Made by a program: the position numbers and the translations under genes. A stretch of DNA of 64,000 nt from CAYWFU01 sp964457585 (GTDB taxonomy: Bacteria > JACRDZ01). This document shows positions 41,793-50,091 of this stretch, one piece after another. The DNA is taken from the NCBI GenBank assembly GCA_964457585.1, contig CAYWFU010000009.1:1-64000 (forward strand). The letters are read 5' to 3'. Positions within the stretch are counted from its first letter, which is position 1. Every line of letters begins with the position of its first letter. The notes under the pieces were generated by a model. It saw only the letters and a program-made list of their open reading frames with translations. It searched no databases and was not told the DNA's origin.

Positions 41793-42467
41793 ATGAATTC
41801 TATGGAACTAAAAAAATTAAAAGATAAAATAATTCTATGGTTTATATCTAATATCGGCTGGTTTGTAATTTACTTTATATGTTCTTCTATCCGTCTTGAA
41901 GTAAAAGGTGAAGAAATTCTGGATTATTACTACAAAACCGGAAAACGGGTAATTTTTACTTTCTGGCATGATTCACAGCTTTTTTTTGTTTATTATTATC
42001 GAAATAAAAATATTTATGTCCTGGTCAGTGAAAGTAAGGATGGAGAATATATTGCAAGAACTATTAAAAAATTAGGGTTTGATACAATACGCGGCTCTTC
42101 AACACGGGGTGGAATAAAAGCTCTTCTGAAATTAGTCAATCAAATATCTAAAGGATTTGATGCAGGGATTACTCCTGATGGGCCAAAAGGTCCTCGCCAT
42201 GTATTAAAAGAAGGGGTACTTTTATCATCTCAAAAAAGCAGAACTCCAATTATTCCCATATGTTTTTCCTCAAGCAAAAAAAAATTTTTCAACAGCTGGG
42301 ATAAATTTTTATTACCTATCCCTTTTTCTAAAGGAATACTTATTTACGGGAAACCTTTTATTATACCAGAAAATTGTACTCCTGAAGAATTTAATAATTA
42401 CAAAATTGAGGTGGAAAAAGAATTAAATCGAATTTGGAATGAAGCTGATAGTTATTTTAAAACCTAG
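41793..42467 (+). CDS. DUF374-family lysophospholipid acyltransferase-like protein
   Basis: 224 residues of the DUF374 (COG2121) group within the LPLAT superfamily. An N-terminal membrane segment (WFISNIGWFVIYFICSSI) precedes the acyltransferase block: TFWHDSQLFF (the family's WHGR-like motif with catalytic His), VSESKDGEYIARTIKKLG, RGSSTRGGIKALLKL, AGITPDGPKGPRHVLKEGVL, and IPICFSSSKK. Members lie near lipid A and Kdo genes in many diderms and are thought to acylate lipid A or related lipids; the substrate is unproven. No clear ribosome site precedes ATG 41793 and a second ATG at 41802 is possible. Transcribed divergently from the porin-like gene. Confidence 0.88.
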   Translation: MNSMELKKLKDKIILWFISNIGWFVIYFICSSIRLEVKGEEILDYYYKTGKRVIFTFWHDSQLFFVYYYRNKNIYVLVSESKDGEYIARTIKKLGFDTIRGSSTRGGIKALLKLVNQISKGFDAGITPDGPKGPRHVLKEGVLLSSQKSRTPIIPICFSSSKKKFFNSWDKFLLPIPFSKGILIYGKPFIIPENCTPEEFNNYKIEVEKELNRIWNEADSYFKT

Positions 42468-42470
42468 AAA

Positions 42471-42498
42471 GTAGAGACGCAAAATTTTGCGTCTCTAC
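42471..42498. repeat. GTAGAGACGC palindrome between convergent genes
   Basis: A perfect 28-base palindrome (GTAGAGACGCAAAA and complement), same family as 24366. It lies between the converging ends of the acyltransferase and helical-protein genes, where its hairpin could serve as a terminator, though it lacks a T run. Confidence 0.8.
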
Positions 42499-42507
42499 AA
42501 CAAGGCA

Positions 42508-43203
42508 TTACTGAGCAAATCTAATATCAAGTATTATTTCGCGAATGTCTTTATCTTCTTGAATACCTTGTTTTAATTTTCTGGTTATTTCAGATAAAGG
42601 ACTATTGTTACGTTTTGCTTCAATTAAAAAATCTGCTATTTCACTATAAACATATACATTAATTCTTTTCTCAACAGCAATAGTTAAAATATCTCTTATT
42701 ATCTGTCTATCTAATTTAGCTTTTACTAAATCTGCAAAAGTATTGGAAGCTTGAAGCAGATAACGAACATCTTCATTATTCTTAATAACCAATTGCATAA
42801 GATTTTCTATTTCCCATCTATCAGCTCCATTTTCTATTGCTTTAGCTAAATTTTCTATGTTTTCATTATTTTCATATTCATACACTCTTAAGCCTTTTTG
42901 TTCACCATCTTTTAATATAGCTTTGGCTTTTTCCAGGTAATTCCTTTTGGCATAAAGTACTTTAATAATTTTTTCGATCTCAATCTGTTTAGCAGTGCCT
43001 TCTTTTACTTTATTAATCAATCCATCAACCGGCAGTCCATCTTGTTCAGCTTTAAGCAAAAGATTAATTACTTCATTAGATCCACCTGTATTTATTAATC
43101 TTTGAAGTCTGCGGATTTCAATCTCTTTTTCCCCAGCTTTGATGTATATATTAAAAGAAAATACAAAAAATAATAGAAAAATATAAATAATTATTTTTCT
43201 CAT
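42508..43203 (-). CDS. Exported helical protein of unknown function
   Basis: 231 residues: a signal peptide (IIIYIFLLFFVFSFNIYIKA) and an all-helical mature part. It contains loose repeats of about 35 residues (INLLLKAEQDGLPVDGLINK, KAILKDGEQKGLRVYEYENN, IENLAKAIENGADRWEIENL), reminiscent of helical-repeat scaffolds. No family is recognised. It lies 20 bases downstream of the anti-sigma gene on the same strand and probably shares its transcript, so it may be part of the ECF regulon or its sensing arm. Periplasmic location is supported; function is open. Confidence 0.6.
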   Translation of the reverse strand: MRKIIIYIFLLFFVFSFNIYIKAGEKEIEIRRLQRLINTGGSNEVINLLLKAEQDGLPVDGLINKVKEGTAKQIEIEKIIKVLYAKRNYLEKAKAILKDGEQKGLRVYEYENNENIENLAKAIENGADRWEIENLMQLVIKNNEDVRYLLQASNTFADLVKAKLDRQIIRDILTIAVEKRINVYVYSEIADFLIEAKRNNSPLSEITRKLKQGIQEDKDIREIILDIRFAQ

Positions 43204-43223
43204 TTTAAAAAACCTCCATTCAT

Positions 43224-43880
43224 TTAAAGTACTAAAAGTGAATTTTTACCGCCAAAACCATCTTCTTTATATTCACGAGCTTTAGGATCCGGGATCCATT
43301 TTTCTCCATTTATAACAAACATATATTCATATTTACCAGATTTAATCGGAAATGTTCCTTCCCATATACCATTACCTTTATAATTAAGTTTAAAAGACTT
43401 CGTATTCCAGCCATTAAAATCACCAACTACTGAAACATCTTCAATATGATTTTCAGGTAAACTTAAAAGGAATTTTGCATTTATAAATTCATTATATTCA
43501 ATATTTTGTTTTTGATTTACTATTTTTTTATCTGTTATAAAATAAGGTTTTGTAACTAAAATTAATAATAGAACTGTAATAAAAGCAAGATTTGCCCTTA
43601 AAGTTACAGGAGACATAAATCCTTCTCTTATTTTTTCTAAAAAAGTCACTTTTGATGATTCCCTATTAATAATACTCATAACATTAACAGAAATATCTGA
43701 AGAAGGAACTACTTTTTTAATGCTCTCGAATCCTTTTTCCATATCTTTTAATTCAAGAAAAAGGTTATGGCATTCCTGACATTGCTCCATATGTGCAAAT
43801 AGTTCTTTTATCTGAGAATCCATAAGGTCTTTATCAAAATATAAATCAATATAGTTTTGAAATTTTTTACACTTTCTCAT
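43224..43880 (-). CDS. Zinc-finger anti-sigma factor with a periplasmic CBM48 domain
   Basis: About 218 residues. The cytoplasmic N-terminus has the ZAS zinc motif (Cys near 4, then HMEQCQEC, i.e. H-x3-C-x2-C) used to hold an ECF sigma factor. One membrane segment (LRANLAFITVLLLILVTKPYF near 105-125) follows. The C-terminal 85 residues are an AMPK-type glycogen-binding/CBM48 domain (VSVVGDFNGWNTKSFKLNYK, GIWEGTFPIKSGKYEYMFVI, WIPDPKAREYKEDGFGGKNS), here outside the membrane. ATG 43880 follows GAAGGA; the sigma gene ends 2 bases earlier. Linking a carbohydrate-binding domain to an anti-sigma factor suggests a glycan-sensing switch, which is inference. Confidence 0.85.
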   Translation of the reverse strand: MRKCKKFQNYIDLYFDKDLMDSQIKELFAHMEQCQECHNLFLELKDMEKGFESIKKVVPSSDISVNVMSIINRESSKVTFLEKIREGFMSPVTLRANLAFITVLLLILVTKPYFITDKKIVNQKQNIEYNEFINAKFLLSLPENHIEDVSVVGDFNGWNTKSFKLNYKGNGIWEGTFPIKSGKYEYMFVINGEKWIPDPKAREYKEDGFGGKNSLLVL

Positions 43881-43882
43881 GT

Positions 43883-44488
43883 TCAAATATCCTTCTTTAA
43901 CGTAATTATATTTTTAATGTATTTTATTAAAATTTTTCTTGCTCTGTGAATTTGGGTTTTAACTGTTCCGAGTGGCAATACTTCAATAACTGCAATTTCT
44001 TCATAAGACATTCCTTCTATATACCTGGCAATTATTATACCTTTATATTTATCAGGAAGTCTTGCTATTGCGTTTTGTATTACCTCAGATCTTTTTTTTT
44101 CCTCCAAAATTATTTCCGGATTCATTCTATTATCAGGTAAATCAATACCCGTTATATTTTCTTCTGCATTCTTAGGCGGTGAATTTATAGAAATAAAGCT
44201 GACTAATTTTTTCCTTTTCAATGAATTCCTGCATACATTAAGTGAAATAGTATAAAGCCATGTAAAAAAATTAAATTCTATTCTAAAGCTTTTTAATGCT
44301 TTATATGCGCGTAAAAAAGACTCTTGAGTAACATCATTTGCATCATCTATATCACCAGTCATCCTGTATGCCAGATTAAAAATAGGAATTTCATATTTTT
44401 TTATTAATTTTCCAAAAGCCTCCTTTTTACCGTTAAGGCATTCTTGAACTAATAACAAATCTTCACTTCTATTGTCCTTCCCCTCCAT
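43883..44488 (-). CDS. ECF-type RNA polymerase sigma factor
   Basis: 201 residues of the sigma-70 group 4 type. Region 2 shows LVQECLNGKKEAFGKLIKKY, IFNLAYRMTGDIDDANDVTQ and ESFLRAYKALKSFR, then FFTWLYTISLNVCRN. Region 4 has LPDKYKGIIIARYIEGMSYE and EIAVIEVLPLGTVKTQIHRA. Length, a normal linker and the neighbouring zinc-finger anti-sigma gene place it among RpoE-like ECF factors. A possible autoregulatory promoter (TGAAACCTT-17-GTATAA-like, about 44495-44530) is too weak to claim. It lies 51 bases downstream of lytT and may be separately transcribed. Confidence 0.93.
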   Translation of the reverse strand: MEGKDNRSEDLLLVQECLNGKKEAFGKLIKKYEIPIFNLAYRMTGDIDDANDVTQESFLRAYKALKSFRIEFNFFTWLYTISLNVCRNSLKRKKLVSFISINSPPKNAEENITGIDLPDNRMNPEIILEEKKRSEVIQNAIARLPDKYKGIIIARYIEGMSYEEIAVIEVLPLGTVKTQIHRARKILIKYIKNIITLKKDI

Positions 44489-44539
44489 AATTTACCCCAT
44501 TTATTTATACAAATAATATCCTCTTAAGGTTTCACATCC

Positions 44540-45313
44540 TCAAATATCAAATATCTGTCTTAATTTTTTAGTTTGAATTCTGCTGACAGGTATTTTTGTA
44601 TGTTCTTTATCATTCATAAGCAGCATATATGTTCCATTAAAAAATGGAATTATTTCCACTACATGATTAAAATTGACCAGAAAACTTCTGTGAGTACGGA
44701 AAAAGGATAAAGGAGTAAGTCTCTTTTCCAGTTGAGTAAGATTATATCTTGTTAAATATTGAGCATCCTGTGTTTTAATATAAGTCATACCTTCTTCTGT
44801 CGAAATATATATTATTGAATTCATATCAATCAGGACTACTTTTCCGCTTTTTTCTGCGACTAATTTATCTTTTATAATATTACTCAGATTAAAAAGCTCT
44901 GACTCTCCTGATTCATTTTTATTTTCATGAACAGAGTGTTTATTTTCAAATAACCGTGTTATTTTTTGTAATGTCTTTTGCAGCCGCTCTTCATCAAAAG
45001 GTTTCAAAATATAATCAATTGCATTAGTTTCAAATGCTGACACTGCGTATTCATCATAAGCAGTAACAAAAACAATTAATGTAGTATGTTCTGATATTTC
45101 CTGAAGTTTAAAAGCAAGGTCTATACCATTCATCCCGGGCATATGAATATCCAGAAATGCAACATCAAATTGCTCTTTCTGCGCTAATTTCAGAGCTTCT
45201 TCAGCACTGGTACATGTTCCAACAATTTTAATGGATTTAATTTTACTTAAAATAAAAGAAAGTTCCTGTCGTGCTGGTTTTTCATCATCTACGATTATTG
45301 TTCTTATTTCCAT
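44540..45313 (-). CDS. LytTR-family response regulator
   Basis: 257 residues. The N-terminal receiver domain has the acidic pocket (TIIVDDEKPARQEL), phospho-acceptor Asp near 55 (VAFLDIHMPGMNG), and TAYDEYAVSAFETNAIDYIL with KPF. A C-terminal LytTR DNA-binding domain follows (VLIDMNSIIYISTEEGMTYI, TPLSFFRTHRSFLVNFNHV, EIIPFFNGTYMLLMN). It pairs with the LytS-type kinase directly upstream on the same strand (35 bases). In known LytSR pairs such regulators control murein hydrolysis or carbon uptake; the target here is unknown. Confidence 0.94.
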   Translation of the reverse strand: MEIRTIIVDDEKPARQELSFILSKIKSIKIVGTCTSAEEALKLAQKEQFDVAFLDIHMPGMNGIDLAFKLQEISEHTTLIVFVTAYDEYAVSAFETNAIDYILKPFDEERLQKTLQKITRLFENKHSVHENKNESGESELFNLSNIIKDKLVAEKSGKVVLIDMNSIIYISTEEGMTYIKTQDAQYLTRYNLTQLEKRLTPLSFFRTHRSFLVNFNHVVEIIPFFNGTYMLLMNDKEHTKIPVSRIQTKKLRQIFDI

Positions 45314-45347
45314 TTAACTGCTCCTGAAACTTTTCACTTTTCACTTT

Positions 45348-47087
45348 TTACGATTTACGATTCACAATTTTTCCCTTATCCTTATTAAATTTAGCATTGG
45401 TGGTAATTGCTTTTAACGATTCTAAAGGAATCTGTACATGGACTTCTGTCCCTTTATTAAATACGCTAAATATTTTCACCTGATATTCCTTTCCATATAT
45501 AATTTTTAATCGTTCATTTATATTGCTGAGTCCTACTCCCATTCCTTTTCCATAACCTGGAGTTAAAACCTTTTTCAATTCTCCGGGCGGGATTCCTACA
45601 CCTGTATCTTTAATAATAATCTTTATAACGGTTTTATGCATTTTTGCAATAATATCAATTATTCCGCCTTCAAGTTTTTGAGAAATTCCGTGTTGAATAG
45701 CATTTTCTATAATAGGCTGTAAAATTAAAACTGGAACTATAACTGATAATGTATCAGGATCAATTTCCCTATTTACTATTAATCGCTCTCCAAAACGCGC
45801 TTTTTCAAATACTAAATAATTATCAATATAATCAAGTTCTTCCTTTAGTGTAATGAAATTTGAGTGCTGTTGCAAGTTTTTTCTAAAAAAATCAGCAAAT
45901 TTTATTAATAATTGCCTTGCTTCTTCAGGTTGAGTACGCGAAAAACTTGCAATTGTATTTAAAGTATTAAATAAAAAATGCGGATTAATCTGTGCTTGCA
46001 ATGCCCGCAGCTCAGCCTGCACTGTAAGTTGTTCGAGATTGCCCAATTCTGATAATTCCATCTGCATGCTTAATAAATTTGCAAGCCCAATTGAAAGACT
46101 TACTTTGCTTGGGCTTATTTCTTTTTCCTTACTTTGATATAATTTCAAAGTTCCGACTACTTCATCTTTGCATCTAAGCGGTGCAACAACTGCGGAAACT
46201 AAAGGACATTCAGGCACAGGACATCCAATATCATTTCTATTATCAATTATATAAGGCTGACCTTTTTTTAAAACATCACGGGTTGATCTTGTCAATATTG
46301 GAGCACCGCTTTTATGATGATCAGCACCCAATCCTTCAAAAGCTAAAACCTTTTCTTTATCTGTAATAGCTACGGCTTCAACATCAGTTATATCCATAAT
46401 TAATTTAACAGTTTTTTGCGCAGTTTCAGGTGTAAGTCCTGTCCTTAAATAAGGTAATGTTTTATCAGCTATTTTTAAAGTTTCATGTGCATGCAATGCT
46501 ACAATATTCTCATATCCGCGAAAAGCATTTTTTATTATATTTAAAGTAACAATTACTCCAAAGCTTGTATTTATTATTATCAATACTATCTGATAATAAA
46601 CAAGTTTCACATCTATAAATTTAGTAATTTGCGTTATTATCTGTATTGTTATGCAGGAGCAAATAATGATAAGTACTTTGCCGGTTTCAATTTTTTTTAA
46701 ATCATATTTTTTTTGATAAAAACCAATAAAACAAGCTATAAAAAAAATCTGAATTATAAGTCCAACTGGTATTTGATTATAATTCTGTAAAAAAAATATT
46801 CCTCCTGTAAAAAAAGTTGTAATAAAGACAGATTCTATTCCTCCTAACAATCCCGATAAAACAATTCCCAGATAACCATTATTTATTTTAATGCTATTTA
46901 AGTCTATTGATAATAATACTCCAATAGAGCTTAAAAAAATAAATGTTAAATTGTAATAAATTTTAATTTGGAGTGAATTAACCGGACTGAAAATATGCGA
47001 AAATCCTTTTAATTGTGTAATAAGATAGATTACAATTAAAATTAACGCTGTTTTTTCTATTAATTGTAAAGCAATTAATATATACAT
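45348..47087 (-). CDS. LytS-type sensor histidine kinase
   Basis: 579 residues. About six N-terminal membrane segments form a 5TMR-LYT-like sensor (residues 1-195), followed by a GAF-like domain (about 210-345: YLRTGLTPETAQKTVKLIMD, VEAVAITDKEKVLAFEGLGA, VVAPLRCKDEVVGTLKLYQS). A His_kinase dimerisation box (LQAQINPHFLFNTLNTIASF, phospho-His near 372) and an HATPase domain (VLILQPIIENAIQHGI, KDTGVGIPPGEL, GMGVGLSNINERL) complete it. It overlaps the CBS gene upstream by 13 bases and precedes its LytTR regulator. GAF residues HHKSGAP and CPVPECP add Cys/His pairs that could be redox- or metal-responsive, but this is speculative. Confidence 0.94.
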   Translation of the reverse strand: MYILIALQLIEKTALILIVIYLITQLKGFSHIFSPVNSLQIKIYYNLTFIFLSSIGVLLSIDLNSIKINNGYLGIVLSGLLGGIESVFITTFFTGGIFFLQNYNQIPVGLIIQIFFIACFIGFYQKKYDLKKIETGKVLIIICSCITIQIITQITKFIDVKLVYYQIVLIIINTSFGVIVTLNIIKNAFRGYENIVALHAHETLKIADKTLPYLRTGLTPETAQKTVKLIMDITDVEAVAITDKEKVLAFEGLGADHHKSGAPILTRSTRDVLKKGQPYIIDNRNDIGCPVPECPLVSAVVAPLRCKDEVVGTLKLYQSKEKEISPSKVSLSIGLANLLSMQMELSELGNLEQLTVQAELRALQAQINPHFLFNTLNTIASFSRTQPEEARQLLIKFADFFRKNLQQHSNFITLKEELDYIDNYLVFEKARFGERLIVNREIDPDTLSVIVPVLILQPIIENAIQHGISQKLEGGIIDIIAKMHKTVIKIIIKDTGVGIPPGELKKVLTPGYGKGMGVGLSNINERLKIIYGKEYQVKIFSVFNKGTEVHVQIPLESLKAITTNAKFNKDKGKIVNRKS

Positions 47088-47539
47088 ATAGCTTCTAATC
47101 GTTTTAAAATATCAGATACTGAAATAATACCAACCATCGGGGGAGTAATTTGAATCGGATTTTCAGGTTTTTTTGCAAACAAATTAAGTGATACAATACG
47201 TGAAATTTTTTGAGGTAAGTTACTTTTTATAACTAAAATATGTTTTATATTATATCTCGCCATTAAGTTTGCAGCTTCCAATACTTCAATATTTTCTTCT
47301 ATTTTAATTAAATTTCTACTCATTATATCTTCTATTTTCATTAAATCTAAATTCTCATTCTTTTTATTTGCTGTATGGCTAATTAAATCTCCGCGGGTTA
47401 CAATTCCTATAGGTTGATTATCAGATACAACTATTAATGATCCAATACTATGCTTAAGCATTAATTTAGCGGCAATTATAGCTGAAGCTGCTTTATTTAT
47501 TGTTATCAAAGTTTTTATACAGATTTCATCAACTTTCAA
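47075..47539 (-). CDS. CBS-domain pair protein
   Basis: 154 residues comprising two CBS motifs (residues about 8-60: AAKLMLKHSIGSLIVVSDNQ, IGIVTRGDLISH; about 72-150: IEDIMSRNLIKIEENIEVLE, AANLMARYNIKHILVI, then VGIISVSDILKRL). It has no effector domain. Its 3' end overlaps the LytS gene by 13 bases, so it is translationally coupled to the kinase and may sense nucleotides for that system. The upstream neighbour lpxC is 10 bases away. Resembles IMP-dehydrogenase-type CBS modules; ligand unknown. Confidence 0.85.
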   Translation of the reverse strand: MKVDEICIKTLITINKAASAIIAAKLMLKHSIGSLIVVSDNQPIGIVTRGDLISHTANKKNENLDLMKIEDIMSRNLIKIEENIEVLEAANLMARYNIKHILVIKSNLPQKISRIVSLNLFAKKPENPIQITPPMVGIISVSDILKRLEAICIY

Positions 47540-47549
47540 CTTGAGTTCC

Positions 47550-48428
47550 TTATTTAATATTTAAAAGCTTTTCAACCAATTTAATATTTAAACAATGTCC
47601 TGATTTAATTGCTATTATATCCGCTAAAATCGGCATTCCAGCCAGATATAAATCTCCGAGCAGATCCAAAATTTTATGACGAACTAATTCATTTTCATAA
47701 CGCAACTCCCCATTTAATATGTTATCCTTTCCTATTACAACTGCATTTTCAAGACTTCCCCCCTGAGCTAAATTATTAGCCCACAATTCTTTTACTTCAT
47801 GCAAAAAACCAAATGTTCTGGATCTTGATATTTCTTCTTTAAATATTTTTTCACTTATTACATAAGAAGCATATTGTGTGCCGATTGGTGATTTATAGTC
47901 AACAACAAAAGTAATTCTAAACTCATCTGAAGGTAAAGCAATTAAATATTTTTCTTCTTCACGAATATATATCGGTTCATTACATATTAAAAATTTCTGC
48001 TGTTCTTCCTGTTCAATTATTTCAGCTTTTTCCAATATATCTATAAAATGGGTAGAACTCCCGTCTCCTATAGGCAATTCAGGACCATTCATCTCAACTA
48101 ATAAATTCGTAATCTCAAAAGCAGAAAGTGTTGCCAGGAGATGCTCAACAGTATGAATTTCCACTCCATTATTTTTTAAAGTTACTTCACGCTTGCTATT
48201 AACAACATTTTTATATTCTGCTTTAATTGATGGATTTCCTTCCAAATCTATTCTTTTAAAAACTATACCTGTATTACATGGGGCCGGATGAAAACCAGCT
48301 TCAATAGTTTCGCCTGTATGAATTCCTATCCCATTAATTTTAATATAATTCTTTATGGTTTTTTGTTTCCTTATTTTTTTGGTTTTATCAATATTTGAAT
48401 TCATTTTATGAATTATTTTTTCCTTCAT
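47550..48428 (-). CDS. lpxC: UDP-3-O-acyl-N-acetylglucosamine deacetylase
   Basis: Committed step of lipid A synthesis; zinc amidase, 292 residues. Motifs are NGIGIHTGETIEAGFHPAPC, EVTLKNNGVEIHTVEHLLAT (catalytic Glu, zinc His), ELPIGDGSSTHFID, ISRSRTFGFLHEVKEL, VRHKILDLLGDLYLAG (zinc His and Asp) and the general-acid His in SGHCLNIKLV. The N-terminus (about 25 residues) is longer than usual and basic. The ATG at 48428 has AGGTG upstream, within the repeat-derived tail of lpxD, so the two genes overlap by 23 bases. Confidence 0.96.
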   Translation of the reverse strand: MKEKIIHKMNSNIDKTKKIRKQKTIKNYIKINGIGIHTGETIEAGFHPAPCNTGIVFKRIDLEGNPSIKAEYKNVVNSKREVTLKNNGVEIHTVEHLLATLSAFEITNLLVEMNGPELPIGDGSSTHFIDILEKAEIIEQEEQQKFLICNEPIYIREEEKYLIALPSDEFRITFVVDYKSPIGTQYASYVISEKIFKEEISRSRTFGFLHEVKELWANNLAQGGSLENAVVIGKDNILNGELRYENELVRHKILDLLGDLYLAGMPILADIIAIKSGHCLNIKLVEKLLNIK

Positions 48429-49539
48429 TTTTCACCTGTAAATCCCCCTTTAATCCCCCTTTTTCAAAGGGGGAAATAGGGGGATTTTCATTTTCCTTTG
48501 TGCCAGCTTGTTGGCATGGGTGTTTCATTTTTTTTATTTCTTCTTCAATTTCTTTTATTTTTTTTGTCATTTCCGGCAGTTTAGCTATATAAGCTTCTGA
48601 TTTTAATACTTCTTTTTTTGATCTGGCCGGTGTTCCCCATATTACTGCACCCGCAGGAATATTTCCGATAACTCCAGCTTGAGCGCCAATTTGGACTCCT
48701 TCTCCGACAGTTACATGATCTTTTACTCCAACCTGCCCACCTAATACTGCATAATTTCCAATCTTACTGCTTCCAGCGATACCCACCTGAGCAACAATAA
48801 GAACATTTTCTCCAATTTCTGTATTATGCGCAATATGAACTAAATTATCAATTTTAGTCCCATTCCCAATATATGTTGCGTCTAAAGTAGCTCTATCTAT
48901 TACTGTATTAGCTCCTATCTCAACATCATTTCCTATAATTACTTTTCCCACCTGAGGTATTTTAATATGTTTACCATTTTTTTGTCTATAACCATATCCA
49001 TCACAACCTATGACACTGCCGCAATGAATAATAACTTTATTCCCGATATCAACATTTTCTCTGATTGATACATTTGAATAAATTAAGGCTTCTTTCCCGA
49101 TTTTAACATTATTTCCTATAAAAACAGATGGATAAATAATTGCTTTATCCTCTATTATTGTATTATCCCCTATAAATACAAATGCCCCAATTGCAACATC
49201 ATTACCTAAAGATACATTTTTTCCTACTAATGCAGTTGAATGAATACCCATCTCTGGTTTAGATCTTAATGTTTCTTCAACTATTTTCAAAATATAAATA
49301 AAAGCAAGATAAGGATCTTCAACAATTATTTGAGAAATAGGAAATTCATTTATATGCTCTTTTACCAAAACGCATGAAGCTTTCGTTTTTTTTATTTTTT
49401 CTATTTCTTCAATCTGTGCAAATACTATATCACCTGATTTCCCATTTTCCAGGCTGGCGACTCCTGTAATTATATCATTATCATTCCCAATTACTTTACC
49501 ATTTAAACGATTTGCCAGCTCCCTAATTGTAAAAAACAT
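48406..49539 (-). CDS. lpxD: UDP-3-O-acylglucosamine N-acyltransferase with repeat-derived tail
   Basis: Third step of lipid A synthesis, 377 residues (family about 340). It has an N-terminal uridine-binding domain (IITGVASLENGKSGDIVFAQ), a left-handed beta-helix of hexapeptide repeats (SLGNDVAIGAFVFIGDN on), the active His in NLVHIAHNTEIGENV, GGQVGVKDHVTVGEGVQIGA, and IWGTPARSKKEVLKSEAY. The helical tail EEIEEEIKKM-like segment ends the natural protein. The last roughly 30 residues (including NPPISPFEKGGLKGDL) are encoded by a dispersed CCCCCTTT-type repeat. The lpxC start lies inside this tail. It follows skp by 3 bases. Confidence 0.95.
   Translation of the reverse strand: MFFTIRELANRLNGKVIGNDNDIITGVASLENGKSGDIVFAQIEEIEKIKKTKASCVLVKEHINEFPISQIIVEDPYLAFIYILKIVEETLRSKPEMGIHSTALVGKNVSLGNDVAIGAFVFIGDNTIIEDKAIIYPSVFIGNNVKIGKEALIYSNVSIRENVDIGNKVIIHCGSVIGCDGYGYRQKNGKHIKIPQVGKVIIGNDVEIGANTVIDRATLDATYIGNGTKIDNLVHIAHNTEIGENVLIVAQVGIAGSSKIGNYAVLGGQVGVKDHVTVGEGVQIGAQAGVIGNIPAGAVIWGTPARSKKEVLKSEAYIAKLPEMTKKIKEIEEEIKKMKHPCQQAGTKENENPPISPFEKGGLKGDLQVKNEGKNNS
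48436..48487. repeat. CCCCCTTTAATCCCCCTTT / AAAGGGGGAAATAGGGGG repeat
   Basis: TCCCCCTTTAATCCCCCTTT, then CAAAGGGGGAAATAGGGGGA is an imperfect palindrome. Translated on the minus strand it gives NPPISPFEKGGLKGDL, a peptide known as a repeat translation in many genomes. A partial copy lies at 58748-58768. Confidence 0.85.
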
Positions 49540-49542
49540 GAT

Positions 49543-50067
49543 TTATTGCCTTTTCTCATCAATTCTTTTAATTATCTTATCGGTTAAATCCAAATCTTGT
49601 GAATAATATAATAAATAACTATAATTTTTTTCGAAAATTACACTATACCCTTCTTCAGTTCCAATTTTTTTTATTATATCATTTATTTCTTTAATAATAG
49701 GCTTAAGTAAATCTTTTTGCATATCATCTAATTTTTTCTTGGCAACACCTGCTAATTCCTGATAGTCCTTAAATTTTTGATTAATAAGAGATTCTTTTTC
49801 TTTTTTACCTTCTTCGCTTAGCATAATATTCTCTTCTAGTTCTTTTTGCAATTTTTTTATTTCTGATTCTCTGTTATCAATTTTCACCTGTTCATCTTTA
49901 ACATATTTTTCAAGACTTTTTTTTGCTTCTTTTCCAGATGAACATTCCTCAAGCACACGCTGTGTATCAACATATGCGATCTTCAGAACCATTTCCGCAT
50001 TTAATATTATCGGGCAAAACAATAAAACAACAAGTGAAATTCCATAAATAATATTTCTTTTTTTCAT
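49543..50067 (-). CDS. skp: OmpH/Skp-family periplasmic chaperone
   Basis: 174 residues. A signal peptide (MKKRNIIYGISLVVLLFCPIILNA) is followed by the OmpH pattern: LKIAYVDTQRVLEECSSGKE, AKKSLEKYVKDEQVKIDNRE, long charged coiled-coil arms, and the closing hydrophobic strand GTEEGYSVIFEKNYSYLLY, DLDLTDKIIKRI. Skp holds unfolded outer-membrane proteins for BAM. It is immediately upstream of lpxD, as in most diderms, but bamA, the usual gene before it, is absent; a ferredoxin fusion gene precedes it instead. Confidence 0.9.
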   Translation of the reverse strand: MKKRNIIYGISLVVLLFCPIILNAEMVLKIAYVDTQRVLEECSSGKEAKKSLEKYVKDEQVKIDNRESEIKKLQKELEENIMLSEEGKKEKESLINQKFKDYQELAGVAKKKLDDMQKDLLKPIIKEINDIIKKIGTEEGYSVIFEKNYSYLLYYSQDLDLTDKIIKRIDEKRQ

Positions 50068-50091
50068 AAATCTTTTCTCCTATCTTTATTA

